Shown piece by piece: positions 37,260 to 52,500 of a stretch of DNA of 64,000 nt (the first letter of the stretch is position 1; each line of letters opens with the position of its first letter). The DNA comes from Scylla paramamosain. Its lineage: Eukaryota; Arthropoda; Malacostraca; Decapoda; Portunidae. Position numbers and translations under genes: made by a program. The notes beneath the pieces are model-generated. The model ran no database searches. It was not told the origin of the DNA and saw only the letters and a program-made list of their open reading frames with translations. The DNA lies in contig NC_087151.1 of assembly GCF_035594125.1 (NCBI RefSeq), positions 16,263,501-16,327,500 on the forward strand, given 5' to 3'.

Positions 37260-38760
37260 ATGAAGTCAAAATGACATAAAATAAATGATTGATTGATTAA
37301 CTGAAGCCTCAGAAATAGAGGGTATCAATCCTTTAGGGGCCCCTTTGGAGCAACAAAAGTCATGCAAACACATTGTGCCTTTCTGTCTTGAACCAGCATT
37401 CATCAAAAAAGAGCAAATGGGGGAAAGGTATACATGTCTAAGCCTTTCATCTGGAAGGAGAACATGTCTTCTCTCCAAACAGCTGGATATGGCAGAAGAG
37501 ACCCACATAGTGGAAAGGAATGGTTCAGGGCCATTATGAAGTGATCCAGATAGGGAGACCTCCATACACTGAAAATCCTTTCACAAATTACTAGATGCAG
37601 AATTCACTCCAAACTCCCACACTAGTGATAGGGGATATCTGCCACTGCACTGCAATGCCCCAGCACAAACTTGGGAGTGAAGAGAGATAGTTTTCTCATA
37701 CCACTGCAGAATATCCTTTGTGAGGTCTGAGAGGGACTTAGAACGAGTCCTGCCTGATTTTCTTAAATAAGCCACCATTGTTGAGTTGCCTGCCATAGGG
37801 AGCCCACTGAACCTGACAGCTCCTGTTGAAAAGACTGAAGGGCCTAGAAAGTAGCCAACAGTTCAAGCTGATTGATGTGGAATTTGCTCTCCTTGGGACT
37901 CCACATCCTGGAGGCCAGTGCATGCCCCAACATGAGTACCACACATGTGAAGTGAAGCATCCAAGTACAGTTTGCTCCAGAGGTGCCACTATGAAAGTAG
38001 CACTTGCCATAAGGTTCAGTGGATCTAACCACCAGTCCAGATCTTCCAAATAATGATGGGATGGTGGGATCCAGAGCAACATAATACTCCATACCTTCTG
38101 TGAAAGTAAGAAGAGATATCAGATTCCCCAATAAAGAAGGATGCAGAAAAGCAATAATGCAATCATAAAACAGTCTTCACCGCCCATTCCCCCTCTCCCA
38201 ATTCCTTCCACTCCCTCCAGCATCTCTGGGGGCAGGCCCCACTAATACTGAAGACAGTGAACTCTCTGAAGAGATCCTCCCAGCCTTGCAGTCCCCCACA
38301 ACTGGACCCCTCGCCCGAAAAGAACCTCACTGCAGAGGTTGATTGTCTGGAGGAGAAATGAACAGAAGGAACAACCACAGCAGAACCCCTTGCCTCAAAA
38401 GAATCCCACTGCAGGGGTCGACTGTCTGAAGGAGGAAGGAGCAGCAGAAGGAGTAACCAGAGGCACTGAAATAACTCCTAGAAGGGCCCTTACCTTCTAT
38501 GTGAATGAGGACTACCTCTCAGCAAAGGAACCAGACTTCCCTCAGTCCAATAAAAATATTTAACCCAGCAGTACCAGTCATTGGGCAATCTGATGGAAGC
38601 TAAGCAAGGCTTGGGATCTACCAGATTCTGCAATTGGACCTCCTCACAAACTGCTTGAGCCAACAAGGAACATCCCTGAGCCCTTTCCATGCCAGTGAGC
38701 AGAGCCAAGGTGTGGGCTTCAGGCAAAGAGAAATTAAGAAATTCCCTCATCTTGCCCATG
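37260..38760 (-). mobile_element. DIRS-like retrotransposon remnant (RNase H and flanks)
   Basis: Minus-strand pieces in several frames. 38759-38490 may be gag-like (PKPCLASIRLPNDW). Then LDWWLDPLNLMASATFIV, RMWSPKESKFHINQLELLATF and STMVAYLRKSGRTRSKSLSDL, which match the RNase H region of DIRS-type elements (WWLDP, GLWSPEES.LHIN.LELLA, NATVVAYL..QGGTRS). The RNase H portion is followed by HVYLSPICSFL and the decayed APKG. No tyrosine recombinase or termini are visible. Frames are broken at least five times. A Ty3-like origin is less likely given the LHIN-LELLA block. Confidence 0.72.
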
Positions 38761-38974
38761 AGATGAATTGGTTGCCAGGCATGGAAGCTGAATGGCAGTA
38801 AAGACCAACACCCAGGGTGTGGGTATCATGATAGGAAATGCAAAAAAGGGGTAAATCATCTTTCATCTTTTCTTTTTTGATCCCTAAATAGCTGGGAGCT
38901 TCATATGCTTTCGATGTGAATAAGGTGGTTAAGCAATAATTAATAATCATGGATTCTAGAATGTGTAATAACTG

Positions 38975-39490
38975 AGAAAACTTTTTGGAGATGTCTTTGG
39001 CTAGATGCCTAAAGTTATGAGGAGATAAACTTGGAAGATTTTGACATTAAATGTTGATAAAAGAATTTTTGACAAATTGGAGAATTTAATTGGAGCTTAA
39101 TTTCAGGCAAAAATATAAAGGGCATGAATTTCAGGAGATAGAACACTAATATACTGTGTGTGAGCTGCCTCTTTATCCTGGATAATATACAAGTAAAAGC
39201 AAGGTTTACATGCTTTGACTTAAGCAAAGTATGTGAAATGTAAGGTTCCATACTGGAGCAATAAGACAGGATATGTCAATAAGACTGACTGGAAAAGGCT
39301 GGTGGAGAGGACAGTTTGACAGAATAAGCTGAAGTGTTAGGGATTAGGAAAATATAAAGAATGTTTGGTGCATCTACAAGGAGTCAAGAATGCAGGTAGG
39401 ATTCTGTAGTAATTGCTCTGTCATGTAAAACAGCCAAGATAAAAGCTTGTTTATCTGGTTAATCAATGAAAGAAGGCAAATCAAAGAGAT
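38975..39490 (-). mobile_element. Old LINE family A fragment (A6)
   Basis: Aligned by eye with 30740-31400: both contain TTTTGGCTAGATGCC, GATTTTGACATT and AAAATATAAAG in the same order. Strongly diverged, no open frame. Confidence 0.7.
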
Positions 39491-40343
<853 letters not shown>

Positions 40344-40946
40344 CTACACCATGGTGTTACCAGTAAATTCTATTTCCATTTTCAGTAAAGTGAGAGTGCT
40401 TATCTTGCAAATGAAAAATGAGCAATGAATTGTAGCAAGTGCAATGTTGTTTGGTAGTGAAGTATGGCAGGTTGAGTGATATGAAAAGCCTAGAATGTAC
40501 TGAAAAAAAAAAATGTTGTGATAGGCAGGCAGGCAACCAAGGGAAGAATAAAAGAATGTAAATTTGGAATTATCTCCGTAAAGCAAAGTAAACAGGCTCA
40601 TTGAGCTGAAATTAAATAACAAAGGATGACCTATGTAAACAGAGAGCTTATCCTTTCAAACAGTGATAAACTATAAGTGGTGTTCTGTTAGCTGCTCCAT
40701 GCATCTAATGATTTCCAACCATGCACTCTAGTACATGAGCAAATTAATTTCCTACATAATGTCTAAAATGGGCTAGATGTTAGATATGTTCAATTCATAG
40801 AGCAACACTATTCAAAAACTGATTTTTTCTCTTTTATCCATACAAGAACAAATGGAAATGGAAAATAAAGATCTTTACTTTAAAAGGAATAAAAAGATTA
40901 AAAGACAATCCTTGAGGCTAAACATGCATAAATATACAAATTTTAC

Positions 40947-40964
40947 CTGTGGTTCTTCTTGTGG
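40947..40964 (-). CDS. Candidate micro-exon 3 of a minus-strand host gene (18 nt)
   Basis: On the minus strand, TTTAGATGCAG precedes and GTAAAATTTG follows an 18-base phase-0 segment reading PQEEPQ. It has the same architecture as the two candidates near 19 kb (ATGCAG acceptor, first codon CCA, last codon CAG, GTA donor). If they belong together, the intron of about 21.8 kb is filled by the nested LINEs. Confidence 0.3.
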
Positions 40965-42099
40965 CTGCATCTAAAGATACACCTTTATTAGAAAAATCTT
41001 TACACAGGAAATTAATGATCATGCAAAATTAGACATTACATATCTAGATTATCTACATTATATTAATCTATAAACCTGGAAGAATTAGTAACCAACAAAG
41101 TATTATATCAAACAAATCATATAAAATCTGAAATTAAAATATATATATCTGTTTTGTGATATTCTTATTCTTAGGCACTTATAGATAAATTACATACTTA
41201 TAGATCTTTTTTATTTTTTTATTTGTTGTTGTGTGCATCAATCATGACTATGGAGAAACCCAAAAATTGAGTTATCACTATAAGCACAAAAGGGTGAACA
41301 GTCAACTAACAGATCTGCATCTTATCGTGTACTTTTTCTCTTCCCACCACCCACAGGATGGAAAGCAAAACAGGTGACTAGGTAATCTATGAGTTCCCAA
41401 GGTGAGCTGGAAGACAAGCCTCTCTTTCAGCCAATAAGAGTGTGATTTTTTTTTGGGGGGGGGAGGGGGGACAACTGCAATGACAGTGAGGAAAATGATG
41501 GTGGCCCACCTAAGGTTATGCAGAAGCATCAGAAGTATGAAGGAAAGTGGCAGAAAACAGTTACGAAGCTGAACAGGGATAGCAGTGAGACTTATATACA
41601 CTGGAACAATGTCCAAGTACAAACACCACCACCAAGAATAACACACATGAAACAGATTACAATATCCTTGAGTTCTAATCCACCAACTAACCACAACCTG
41701 CCTGCCTGTCTTGCTCAATGTCATTCTCAGATGTTGGGAGTGAAGGATGATTACAAAAATTTATTGTCTCTACTTTTTTTTGCACAATTTGATGACTTAG
41801 ATAATTTCCAGCATCAACATATGTAATATTTAAGTTGAAAAATATATTCTTTTAAAATTATCAACATCATACCATTTCTTTTATTTGAATATGTTCATAA
41901 CACCTTGCAGTGCATTTTTGTGTGATATTTTTGGCTACGCCCACTCATAACAGATAATCACATATTCTAATCTCTAAACACAATTACAGTACCTCAAAAT
42001 TTTATTTTGGTGAGTTTGCCCCTTGTGCTCTAAATGCCTCATTTATGAGAGGGAGGAAATGAATCATGTGTCTGTCTGTACTAGGGTGTTATGATCAAT
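40965..42099. other. Unassigned spacer
   Basis: A 140-codon open stretch on the minus strand (41302-41724) has no recognisable domain and crosses a G-run. Nothing else is supported. Confidence 0.45.
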
Positions 42100-43230
42100 G
42101 TTTATTTGGTTTATGAATGTTTCTATCATATCAATCTATCTATCCATCTCCCAGACACTTTGCTCCCTCCAAGAGCATTTCCCTAAGGAGATGACTATGG
42201 TGAAAAGCCTCAATATCTCCCTATTCAGACATTCACTTCTACCTTGTTCAAGCACATGGCCTCTACTAACACCTCTTTCACATATATATTCCTTTATCCT
42301 ATCCTTCCATCTTCCAAGTGACCTTCCTCTCCTATTACCACCTTCAGCTTCACTCACATAAGTATGTTTACAGTTTCTTTATCCTTCATCTTTTCAGTAT
42401 GGCCATACCATCTCTGTTTATTCCTTCTTACCCATTCACCACTCCACAATTTATACAGATGCTCATCTTTCAAGCAGACTTTCATTGCTCTCACCCTCTC
42501 ATCTTATCACTCTACATGCCTCTCTCAGATAACTCATTTCTACTGCATGCACTCCCAGCTGTTGTGCCCTATTCCATGTCTAGGACTTTATACTTTAGTG
42601 TTGGCAGAAGAATACTGTTCCTAAAACATCTCTTTTCTTCCATAGATACATGACTTTCACGAACCTATGACCAGCTTATTTTTCACAAACCATTTTCTTA
42701 TCTCTTGATCCATCTCATCACATTTATGGAGCACTGTTACCAGATACTTAAACTCAGTCCCCTCTTCTATTCTCTCCTCCCATGACCACCTTACACAACT
42801 GATACAATCATTCTAAAGATATTGTAAAATCACAAACTTCCAATTCTCTCCTCTCAAACACTCACTTTACTCTTCCCAGAATTTATTCTCTTACACACAC
42901 ACACCATGTGAAAATGATCCACCAATCTCAGAAGTTTCTTTTCACTCTCTACTAGTAAGACAGTGTCATCTCCAGACATGCTACTATAGCAAATCTCACT
43001 TCATTCTGTTGTAGACTTGCACCAATTTTTCTATTTTTTTTTCATTTCTCTCATATCACTATCCATGAATATACCATGAATATATTTAAATCATGGGGAC
43101 ATCCCTGCCTCACTTCTGTTTCTATAAGAAAACTCTCTCCTTACAGCTTTTTACCATAATTTCCTTCCATATATAAAGCCCTAATTCTTTCCAACAACTG
43201 CTCTACTACACAATAAATGTTAAGACAGCC
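42100..43230 (-). mobile_element. LINE family F, C-terminal half of ORF2
   Basis: Minus-strand reading includes LLERIRALYMEGN, ETEVRQGCPHDLNIF (motif B region), a decayed motif C, and the C-terminal block RRGRSLGRWKDRIKEYICER with CSWREQSVWEM. This C-terminal block is typical of a LINE abundant in decapods. It is continued by 47011-47345; family A copy A7 lies between. Confidence 0.75.
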
Positions 43231-44270
43231 CAAAGGACATAAATGTCCCCAGGTTGGACTGCCTTTCTATCGATGACCCTAAGTGTCTTGACACTCCCCT
43301 CAACCTTTTCTTCATTAACCTCTGCAACATTCGTGGTCTAAGATCTAATTTTCAATCTGTAGAACACCACCTCTCCTCTTCTAAACCTCATCTTCTTTTC
43401 CTCACTGACACTCAGGTGTCTGAGGCAACTGACAGTAGCTCCTTTTCTGTTCCCTCCTACTTTCTCTATCTTCATTTTTTATCCAAAGCTGGATGTCGCG
43501 TTTATGTACACAATGACTTAACCTGCTCTCGTGCCCACGCTCTTGAATCTTCTGAGTTTTCCACCATCTGGCTACGACTACAGAGTCAGTCTCAAACTAA
43601 ATTTATCTGTGCTGTATACCTCTCACCTAACTCCTCTGACTATAAGAAATTCTTTGACTACTTAACTTCCAAAGTGGAGCACATTCTGATCCTCTTCCCT
43701 TTTGCAGAGATCTCCATCCTTGGAGACTTCAATGTTCACAACCAGCTTTGGCTTTCCTCTCCCTTCACTGACCATCCTGGTGAACTAGCCTTCAACTTTG
43801 CTATCCTCCACCACCTAGAGCAATTGGTGCAACACCCTACTAGTATTCCTGACCATCATGGAGATACGCCCAACATTCTTGACCTTTTCCTGACCTCTAA
43901 TCCTTCTGCTTATGCTGTCACCCTTTCGTCTCCGTTGGGCTCCTCCGATCACAATCTCATATCTGTATCTTTGTCCTATCGCTCCAATCCCTCCTCAGGA
44001 TCCCCCTAAGCGAAGGTGCCTCTGACGTTTTGCCTCTGCTAGTTTGGGGGGACGTGAGGAGGTATTTTGCTGATTTTCCTTGGAATGACTACTGCTTCCG
44101 TGTCAGAGACCCGTCTTTGTGTGCTGAGCGCATAACAGAGGTGATAGTGTTTGGCATGGAGGCGTACATTCCTCACTCTTTTTCTCGACCTAAACATTCC
44201 AAACCTTGGTTTAACACAGCTTGTTCTCATGCTATACATGATAGAGAGGTGGCCCACAAAAGGTACTTAA

Positions 44271-45035
<765 letters not shown>

Positions 45036-47010
45036 TTAAGCCTTCCATCACCAGAATCTCATGCACTTTATATTTCTGCCCAGAACCATGCCAAGTCTGT
45101 TCTCCAACTAGCCAAAAACTCCATTAACAGAAAGTGTTAAAACCTTTCAAGATCTAACTCCCCTCGTGACTTCTGGCATCTAGCCAAAAATATCTCCAAT
45201 AACTTTGCTTCTTCTTCTTTCCCTCCTCTATTTCAACCAGATGGCACCACTGCTATCACATCTATTTCTAAAGCTGAACTCTTCACTCAAACCTTTGCTA
45301 AAAACTCTACCTTGGACAATTCTGGGCTTGTTCCTCCCTCTCCTCCACCCTCTGACTACTTCATGCCACCTATTAAAATTCTTCGCAATGATGTTTTCCA
45401 TGCCCTCGCTGGCCTAAACACTCGGAAAGCTCATGGACCTGATTGGGTCCCTCCTATTGTGCCTCCGGGCTTGCATCTTGCCTAGTCAAACTCTTTCAGC
45501 TCTGTCTGTTAACATCTACCTTTCTTTCTTGCTGGAAGTTTGCCTACATTCAGCCCATTCCTAAAAAGGGTGACTGTTCTAATCCCTCAAACTATCGTCC
45601 TATTGCTTTAATTTCCTGCCTATCTAAAGTTTTTGAATCAATCCTCAACAGGAAGATTCTTAAACATCTATCACTTCACAACCTTCTATCTGATCGCCAG
45701 TATGGGTTCCGTCAAGGCCGCTCTACTGGTAATCTTCTGGCTTTCCTTACTGAGTCTTGGTCATCCTCTTTTACAGATTTTGGTGAAACTTTTGCTGTTG
45801 CCTTGGACATATCAAAAGGTTATGATAGAGTCTGGCACAAAGCTTTGACTTCCAAACTACCCTCCTACGGATTCTATCCTTCTCTCTGTAACTTCATCTC
45901 AAGTTTCCTTTCTGACCATTCTATTGCTACTGTGGTAGATGGTCACTGTTCTTCTCCTAAATCTATTAACAGTGGTGTTCCTCAGGGTTCTGTCCTGTCA
46001 CCCACTCTCTTCTTATTATTCATTGATGATCTTCTAAACCAAACTTCTTGTCCTATCTACTCATACACTGATGATACCACCCTGCACTTTTCCACGTCTT
46101 TTCATAGACATCCAACCCTTTAGGAAGTAAACATTTCACGCAGGGAAGCCACAGAACGCTTGACTTCTGATCTTTCTAAAATTTCTGATTGGGGCAGAGC
46201 AAACTTGGTATTGTTCAATGCCTTAAAAACTCAATTCCTCCATCTATCAACTCGACACAACCTTCCAGACAACTATCCCCTCTTCTTCAATGACACTCAA
46301 CTCTCCCCCTCTTCTACACTGAACATCCTTGGTCTGTCCTTTACTTATAATCTGAACTGGAAACTTCACATCTCATCTCTAGCTAAAACAGCTTCCATGA
46401 AGTTCGGCGTTCTGAGACGTCTCTGCCAGTTTTTCTCACCCCCCCAGCTGCTAACTCTGTACAAGGGCCTTATCCATCCATGTATGGAGTATGCTTCACA
46501 TGTCTGGGAGGGTTCCACTCATACTGCTCTTCTAGACAGGGTGGAATCAAAAGCTTTTCGTCTCATCAACTCCTCTCCTCTAACTGACTGTCTTCAGCCT
46601 CTCTCTCATTGCCACAATGTTGCATCTCTAGCTGTCTTCTACCGCTATTTTTCATGCTAACTGCTCTTCTGATCTTACTAACTGCATGCCTCCCCCCTCC
46701 TGCGGCCTTGCTGCACAAGACTTTCTTCTTTCTCTCACCCGTATTCTGTCCACCTCTCTAATGCAAGAGTTAACCAGTATTCTCAATCACTCATCCCTTT
46801 CTCTAGTAAACTCTGGAACTCCCTGCCTGCTTCTGTATTTCCACCTTCCTATGACTTGAATTTCTTCAAGAGGGAGGTTTCGAGACACTTATCCTTCAAT
46901 TTTTGACTATCGCTTTGAACCCTTTTATGGGACTGGCATTTCAGTGGACATTTCTTTTATTGGATTTTTGTTGGCCTTGGCCAGTGTCCCTCTTACATAA
47001 AAAAAAAAAA

Positions 47011-47345
47011 CTATCCACTTATCACGCTCTTTCTTCGAGTCCATGAATACTATAAACAACTTTTCATCCTTTCTTGAATACTCCTCTATAATAATTTTGA
47101 TTCCAAAACTCTGATCCACATAATCTTTTCCTTTCCTGAGACCTCCCTGTTCCTCACTTACCTTCATCTCAGTCACAACTCTCCAAAAGACTATTCATGG
47201 CACACTAAGCAAATTTATCACCAATAACTTTTAAACTCACACCTACAATCATCTAGTATTTCCTTTTGCCTCCATACCAGTTCCCATATTAGAATCATCC
47301 AGTCTACTACCCTTTCATCTCCATACATTTATGCAGTTATTCCAT
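47011..47345 (-). mobile_element. LINE family F, RT fingers fragment
   Basis: Minus-strand reading MTEMKVSEEQGGLRKGKDYV, then DQSFGIKIIIEEY and KLFIVFMDSKKERDKW corresponds to the GGFRKGRGCVDQ / AFMDLEKAYD region of the same LINE whose C-terminal half is at 42100-43230. Confidence 0.75.
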
Positions 47346-47367
47346 TTACATATACCTACAGACCTTA

Positions 47368-48213
47368 GGCCCTGTTCATACTAGGTAGTTTTACCCACCT
47401 TGTTAAAACTGCAGCTGTGCAATTACAATGTAAGTCAATGGAGGTGTTCACACACAAATGTACAGTTTTTCCTCCTGCCACAGTTCCCCTGTAGGTTGAG
47501 GTCTACCTTCCAACCACACAGAAAATGCATGGATAAATTTACATGCATCTGAATGTGGTTTGAAGAAAGAGATCAGAAGAAATTGGTTTTCAAATAGAGT
47601 GGTAGATGAATGAAACAGACTCAGTAATCAGGTTGTTACAGCTTCAGTAATCAGGTTGTTACAGCTGAGTCATTAGAAAGCTTTAAAAGAAGATTAGACA
47701 AATTTATAGATGGGGATGATAAGTGGAAATAGGTATGTATTTCATGCAGAAAATGTCACATGTATGACTGATGGCTTTCTGAAGCTTCCATTATTTTCTT
47801 ACTTTCTTATGTTCTACGACCACATTGTGCTTCTACTGTCTAGCTTGGCCCATGACCCTAGCCAATCAAATTTGTGCCAGTAGATCATCAAACAATTTCA
47901 TTGACATCCTGAAGTACTGAGGAATTTGTCTTCATGGTCTCTCCGTACAATTTTATGAACAACCCATAGGTTAGTCTGTCATGCAGAAAAGGGTGAATCC
48001 AGTGTTGTCTTTGTTTCTTTCTGTGCCATGCCCATCACTGATTCATGAACCATAGACATGCTATCTCTTCAGTGTACACACTGATACTACAGTGGCAAGA
48101 CTCATGATGCTAGCCAGAGTCAGTGGCATGGCTCCTGCCTGCTGAATCTGCTTCTTGTGGAAAGCTTCCACAGTTTGAACGGTGCAGTTCAAACTGCTAG
48201 TTTGAACAGGGCC
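47368..48213. mobile_element. PIF/Harbinger-like element carrying a CR1 fragment
   Basis: Ends GGCCCTGTTCATACTAG and, inverted, GGCCCTGTTCAAACTAG; TTA on both sides (47365-47367, 48214-48216). Both the 3-base TTA duplication and GGCCCTGTT ends fit PIF/Harbinger. No transposase. The second inverted motif near the right end (CAGTTTGAACGGTGCAG) adds to a subterminal stem. Confidence 0.82.
47545..47815 (+). mobile_element. CR1-like 3' fragment inside the Harbinger-like element
   Basis: Plus-strand reading SNQVVTAESLESFKRRLDKF, then IDGDDKWK is the C-terminus of a CR1-type ORF2. The 3' UTR ends near TTTCTTACTTTCTTATGTTC. An 18-base tandem repeat (CTTCAGTAATCAGGTTGTTACAG twice, partly) is at about 47616-47665. 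Confidence 0.72.
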
Positions 48214-48424
48214 TTAGCCTAACAATCAATTTCTTTATTTCATCCCTACCAGTTTCCTCTCTGCAATGACATCCAGCTTTGTGGTAAATCAAAATGTTAA
48301 ATTCCATGTTCTAACCCTGAACAAAACTTCAGCCAGGTCATTTTCATGAAGTTTGGTTATTTAGGTCACATACAATCAGAGTTAGTTCATTTGATTTAAA
48401 TCAAGAGTGAAATTTAAATCAGAG

Positions 48425-48990
48425 TGAAAAATTGTGATTTAAATCAAAATTAAATATATTGTATTAAAAATTATTTAAGTGTTACATTGAGAATAAAAAA
48501 ATCAAGATTTAAATCAAAACTAAATATATTATAATAAAAATTATTTAACTGTTATAATGACAGTAAAAATCATAATTTAAATAAAAATTAAATATACTGA
48601 ATTAAAATTATTTAAGTATTGAGAATAAAAAGTAATCATGATTTAAATCAAAACTGAATATACTATATTAAAAATTATTGAAGTGTTATGACAGTAAAAA
48701 TCATGATTTAAATAAAAATTAAATATACTGTATTAAAATTATTTAAGTGTTATACTGAGAGTGAAAAATCATGATCTAAATCAAAATTAAATATACTATA
48801 TTGAAAATTATTTAAGAGTTATATTGAAAGTAAAAATACATGATTTAAATCAAAACTAAATATACCTTATTAACAATTATTTAAATGTTATATTGAAAGT
48901 GAAAAAAAAATCATGATTTAAATCAATATTAAATATACTATTAAAAATGATGTGTTATATTAAGAGTAAAATACCTTATGATTTAAACCA
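48425..48990. repeat. AT-rich minisatellite, about 8 units of about 68 bases
   Basis: Each unit starts near ATGATTTAAATCAAAA, then TTAAATATACT(A/G), TATTAAAAATTATTTAAG, TGTTAT and a GA(G/C)AGTAAAAATC end. Units vary by small indels and substitutions. Confidence 0.92.
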
Positions 48991-49129
48991 GGAATTCTCA
49001 ATCTTTCTTCCATCATTAATTCCTTTGGCTTGATGTATTTCTCTATTTACCCCCTTACTTCCATAAAAAAAAAAAAAAAAATCATAGCCATTCCTCTCTC
49101 CACACACACACACACACACATTCTTAGCA

Positions 49130-49133
<4 letters not shown>

Positions 49134-49220
<87 letters not shown>
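49134..49220. repeat. (CT)n microsatellite
   Basis: About 43 CT units; a short CA run (49102-49120) precedes. Confidence 0.97.
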
Positions 49221-49226
<6 letters not shown>

Positions 49227-49334
49227 AATCTAACTTAATTGCATTATTATCCAGTTATCAGGTATATCAGTTATTTACCCCATACCATGTAATTTTTTTA
49301 CCGCAAGGGTAAATTTACCTCTGGTTGAGAATCA

Positions 49335-49338
<4 letters not shown>

Positions 49339-49423
<85 letters not shown>
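49339..49423. repeat. (TA)n microsatellite
   Basis: About 42 TA units. Confidence 0.97.
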
Positions 49424-49426
<3 letters not shown>

Positions 49427-49588
49427 GAGGAGGAGGCAGTAGACACCTGCCAAAACGATAATTACTCCCAGTGAGGTCTAAAGCAATGTTCAGGGGGTGC
49501 TGTGAACTTATCATTAAACCCACCTATGACCTCACTGAACGTTTCCCTTTGTGTCTCACAACACAAGGGGGCAGTCACAGCCTGCCCT

Positions 49589-52500
49589 CTAAAGACAACT
49601 CTCTTTCTCCACACAAAACTACAAGCACCTAATAACACACACACCCTTCACTCAAAAATTTTAAAATCATGGCGACTCCTACACCAGCCTCGGAGTCCCC
49701 ATCTGGGGAGGGGACCATAAATGTCCCCAGGTCGGACTGCCTTTCTGTCGACGACCCTAAGTGTCTTGACACCCCCCTCAACTTTTTCTTCATTAACTTC
49801 TGCAACATTCGCGGTCTAAGATCTAATTTTCAATCTGTAGAACACCACCTCTACTCTTCTAAACCTCATCTTCTTTTCCTCACTGAAACTCAGGTGTCTG
49901 AGGCAACTGACAGTAGCCCCTTTTCTGTTCCCTCCTACTTTCTCTATCCTCATTTTCGATCCAAAGCTGGATGCTGCGTTTATGTGCGCAATGACTTAAC
50001 GTGCTCTCGTGCCCACGCTCTTGAATCTTCCGAGTTTTCCACCATCTGGCTACAACTACAGAGTCATTCTCATACTAAATTTATCTGTGCTGTATACCTC
50101 TCTCCTAACTCCTCTGACTATAAGAAATTCTTTGACTACTTAACTTCCAAAGTGGAGCACATTCTGACCCTCTTCCCTTTTGCAGAGATCTCCATTCTTG
50201 GAGACTTCAATGTTCACCACCAGCTTTGGCTTTCCTCTTCCTTCACTGACCATCCTGGTGAACTAGCCTACAACTTTGCTATCCTCCATGACCTAGAGCA
50301 ATTGGTGCAACACCCTACTCGTATTCCTGACCGTCTTGGAGATACGCCCAACATTCTTGACCTTTTCCTGACCTCTAATCCTTCTGCTTATGCTGTCACC
50401 CTTTCTTCTCCGTTGGGCTCCTCTGATCACAATCTCATATCTTTATCTTGTCCTATCACTCCAATCCCTCCTCAGGATCCCCCTAAGCGAAGGTGCCTCT
50501 GGCGTTCTGCCTCTGCTAGTTGGGGGGACCTGAGGAGGTATTTTGCTGATTTTCCTAGGAATGACTACTGCTTCCGTGTCAGAGACCCGTCTTTGTGTGC
50601 TGAGCGCATAACAGAGGTGATAGTGTCTGGCATGGAGGTGTACATTCCTCACTCTTTTTCTCGTCCTAAACCTTCTAAACCTTGGTTTAACACAGCTTGT
50701 TCTCGTGTTATACATGATAGAGAGGTGGCCCACAAAAGGTACTTAAGCCTTCCATCACCAGAATCTCATGCACTTTATATTTCTGCCCAGAACCATGCCA
50801 AGTCTGTTCTCCAACTAGCCAAAAACTCCCTCATTAACAGAAAATGTCAAAACCTTTCAAGATCTAACTCCCCTCGTGATTTCTGGCATCTAGCCAAAAA
50901 TATCTCCAATAACTTTGCTTCTTCTTCTTTCCCTCCTCTACTTCAACCAGATGGCACCACTGCTATCACATCTATTTCTAAAGCTGAACTCTTTGCTCAA
51001 ACCTTTGCTAAAAACTCTACCTTGGACGATTCTGGGCTTGTTCCTCCCTCTCCTCCACCCTCTGACTACTTCATGCCACGTATTAAAATTCTTCGCAATG
51101 ATGTTTTCCATGCCCTCGCTGTCCTAAACCCTTGGAAGGCTTATGTACCTAATGGGGTCCCTCCTATTGTTCTCCGAAACTGTGCCTCCGTGCTTGCACC
51201 TTATCTAGTCAAACTCTTTCAGCTCTGTCTGTCAACATCTACTTTTCCTTCTTGCTGGAAGTTTGCCTACATTCAACCTGTTCCTAAAAAGGGTGACCGT
51301 TCTAATCCCTCAAACTACCGTCCTATTGGTTTAATTTCCTGCCTATCTAAAGTTTTTCAATCTATCCTCAACAGGAAGATTCTTAAACATCTATCACTTC
51401 ACAACCTTCTATCTGATTGCCAGTATGGGTTCCGTCAAGGCTGCTCTACTGGTGATCTTCTGGCTTTCCTTACTGAGTCTTGGTCATCCTCTTTTAGAGA
51501 TTTTGGTGAAACTTTTGCTGTTGCCTTGGACATATCAAAAGCTTGTCTGGCACAAAGCTTTGATTTCCAAACTACCCTCCTACGGTTTCTATCCTTCTCT
51601 CTGTAACTTCATCTCAAGTTTCCTTTCTGACTGTTCTATTAATGCTGTGGTAGATGGTCACTGTTCTTCTCCTAAATCTATTAACAGTGGTGTTCCTCAG
51701 GGTTATGTCCTGTCACCCACTCTCTTCTTATTATTCATTAATGATCTTCTAAACCAAACTTCTTGTCCTCTCCACTCCTACACTGATGATACCACCCTGC
51801 ACTTTTCCACATCTTTCATAGACGTCCAACCGTTCAGGATGTAAACATATCACGCAGGAAAGTCACAGAACGTTTGACTTCTGATCTTTCTAAAATTTCT
51901 GATTGGGCAGAGCAAACTTGGTATTGTTCAATGCCTCAAAAACTCAATTCCTCCATCTATCAACTGGACACAACCTTCCAGACAACTATCCCCTCTTCTT
52001 CAATGACACTCAACTGTCCCCCTCTTCTACACTGAACATCCTCGGTTTGTCCTTTACTTATAATCTGAACTGGAAACTTCACATCTCATCTCTAGCTAAA
52101 ACAGCTTCTCATCTCTAGCTAAAACAGCTTCTATGAAGTTAGGCGTTCTGAGACGTCTCCGCCAGTTTTTCTCAACCCCCCAGCTGCTAACTCTGTACAA
52201 GGGCCTTATCCGTCCATGTATGGAGTATGTTTCACATGTCTGGGGGGGTTCCACTCATACTGCTCTTCTAGACAGGGTGGAATCAAAAGCTTTTCGTCTC
52301 ATCAACTCCTCTCCTCTAACTGACTGTCTTCAGCCTCTCTCTCACCGCCACAATGTTGCATATCTAGCTGTTTTCTACCGCTATTTTCATGCTAACTGCT
52401 CTTCTGATCTTGCTAACTGCATGCCTCCCCTCTTCCCGTGGCCTCACTGCACAAGACTTTCTTCTTTCTCTCACCCCTATTCTGTCCACCTCTTTAACGC

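Noticed and set aside
37826..38053. Plus-strand open frames around 37.3-38.1 kb
   Set aside because: Antisense of the DIRS-like RNase H region, which matches in the minus strand.
48425..48990. CRISPR-like array
   Set aside because: Units are contiguous tandem repeats without unique spacers, in a eukaryotic genome.
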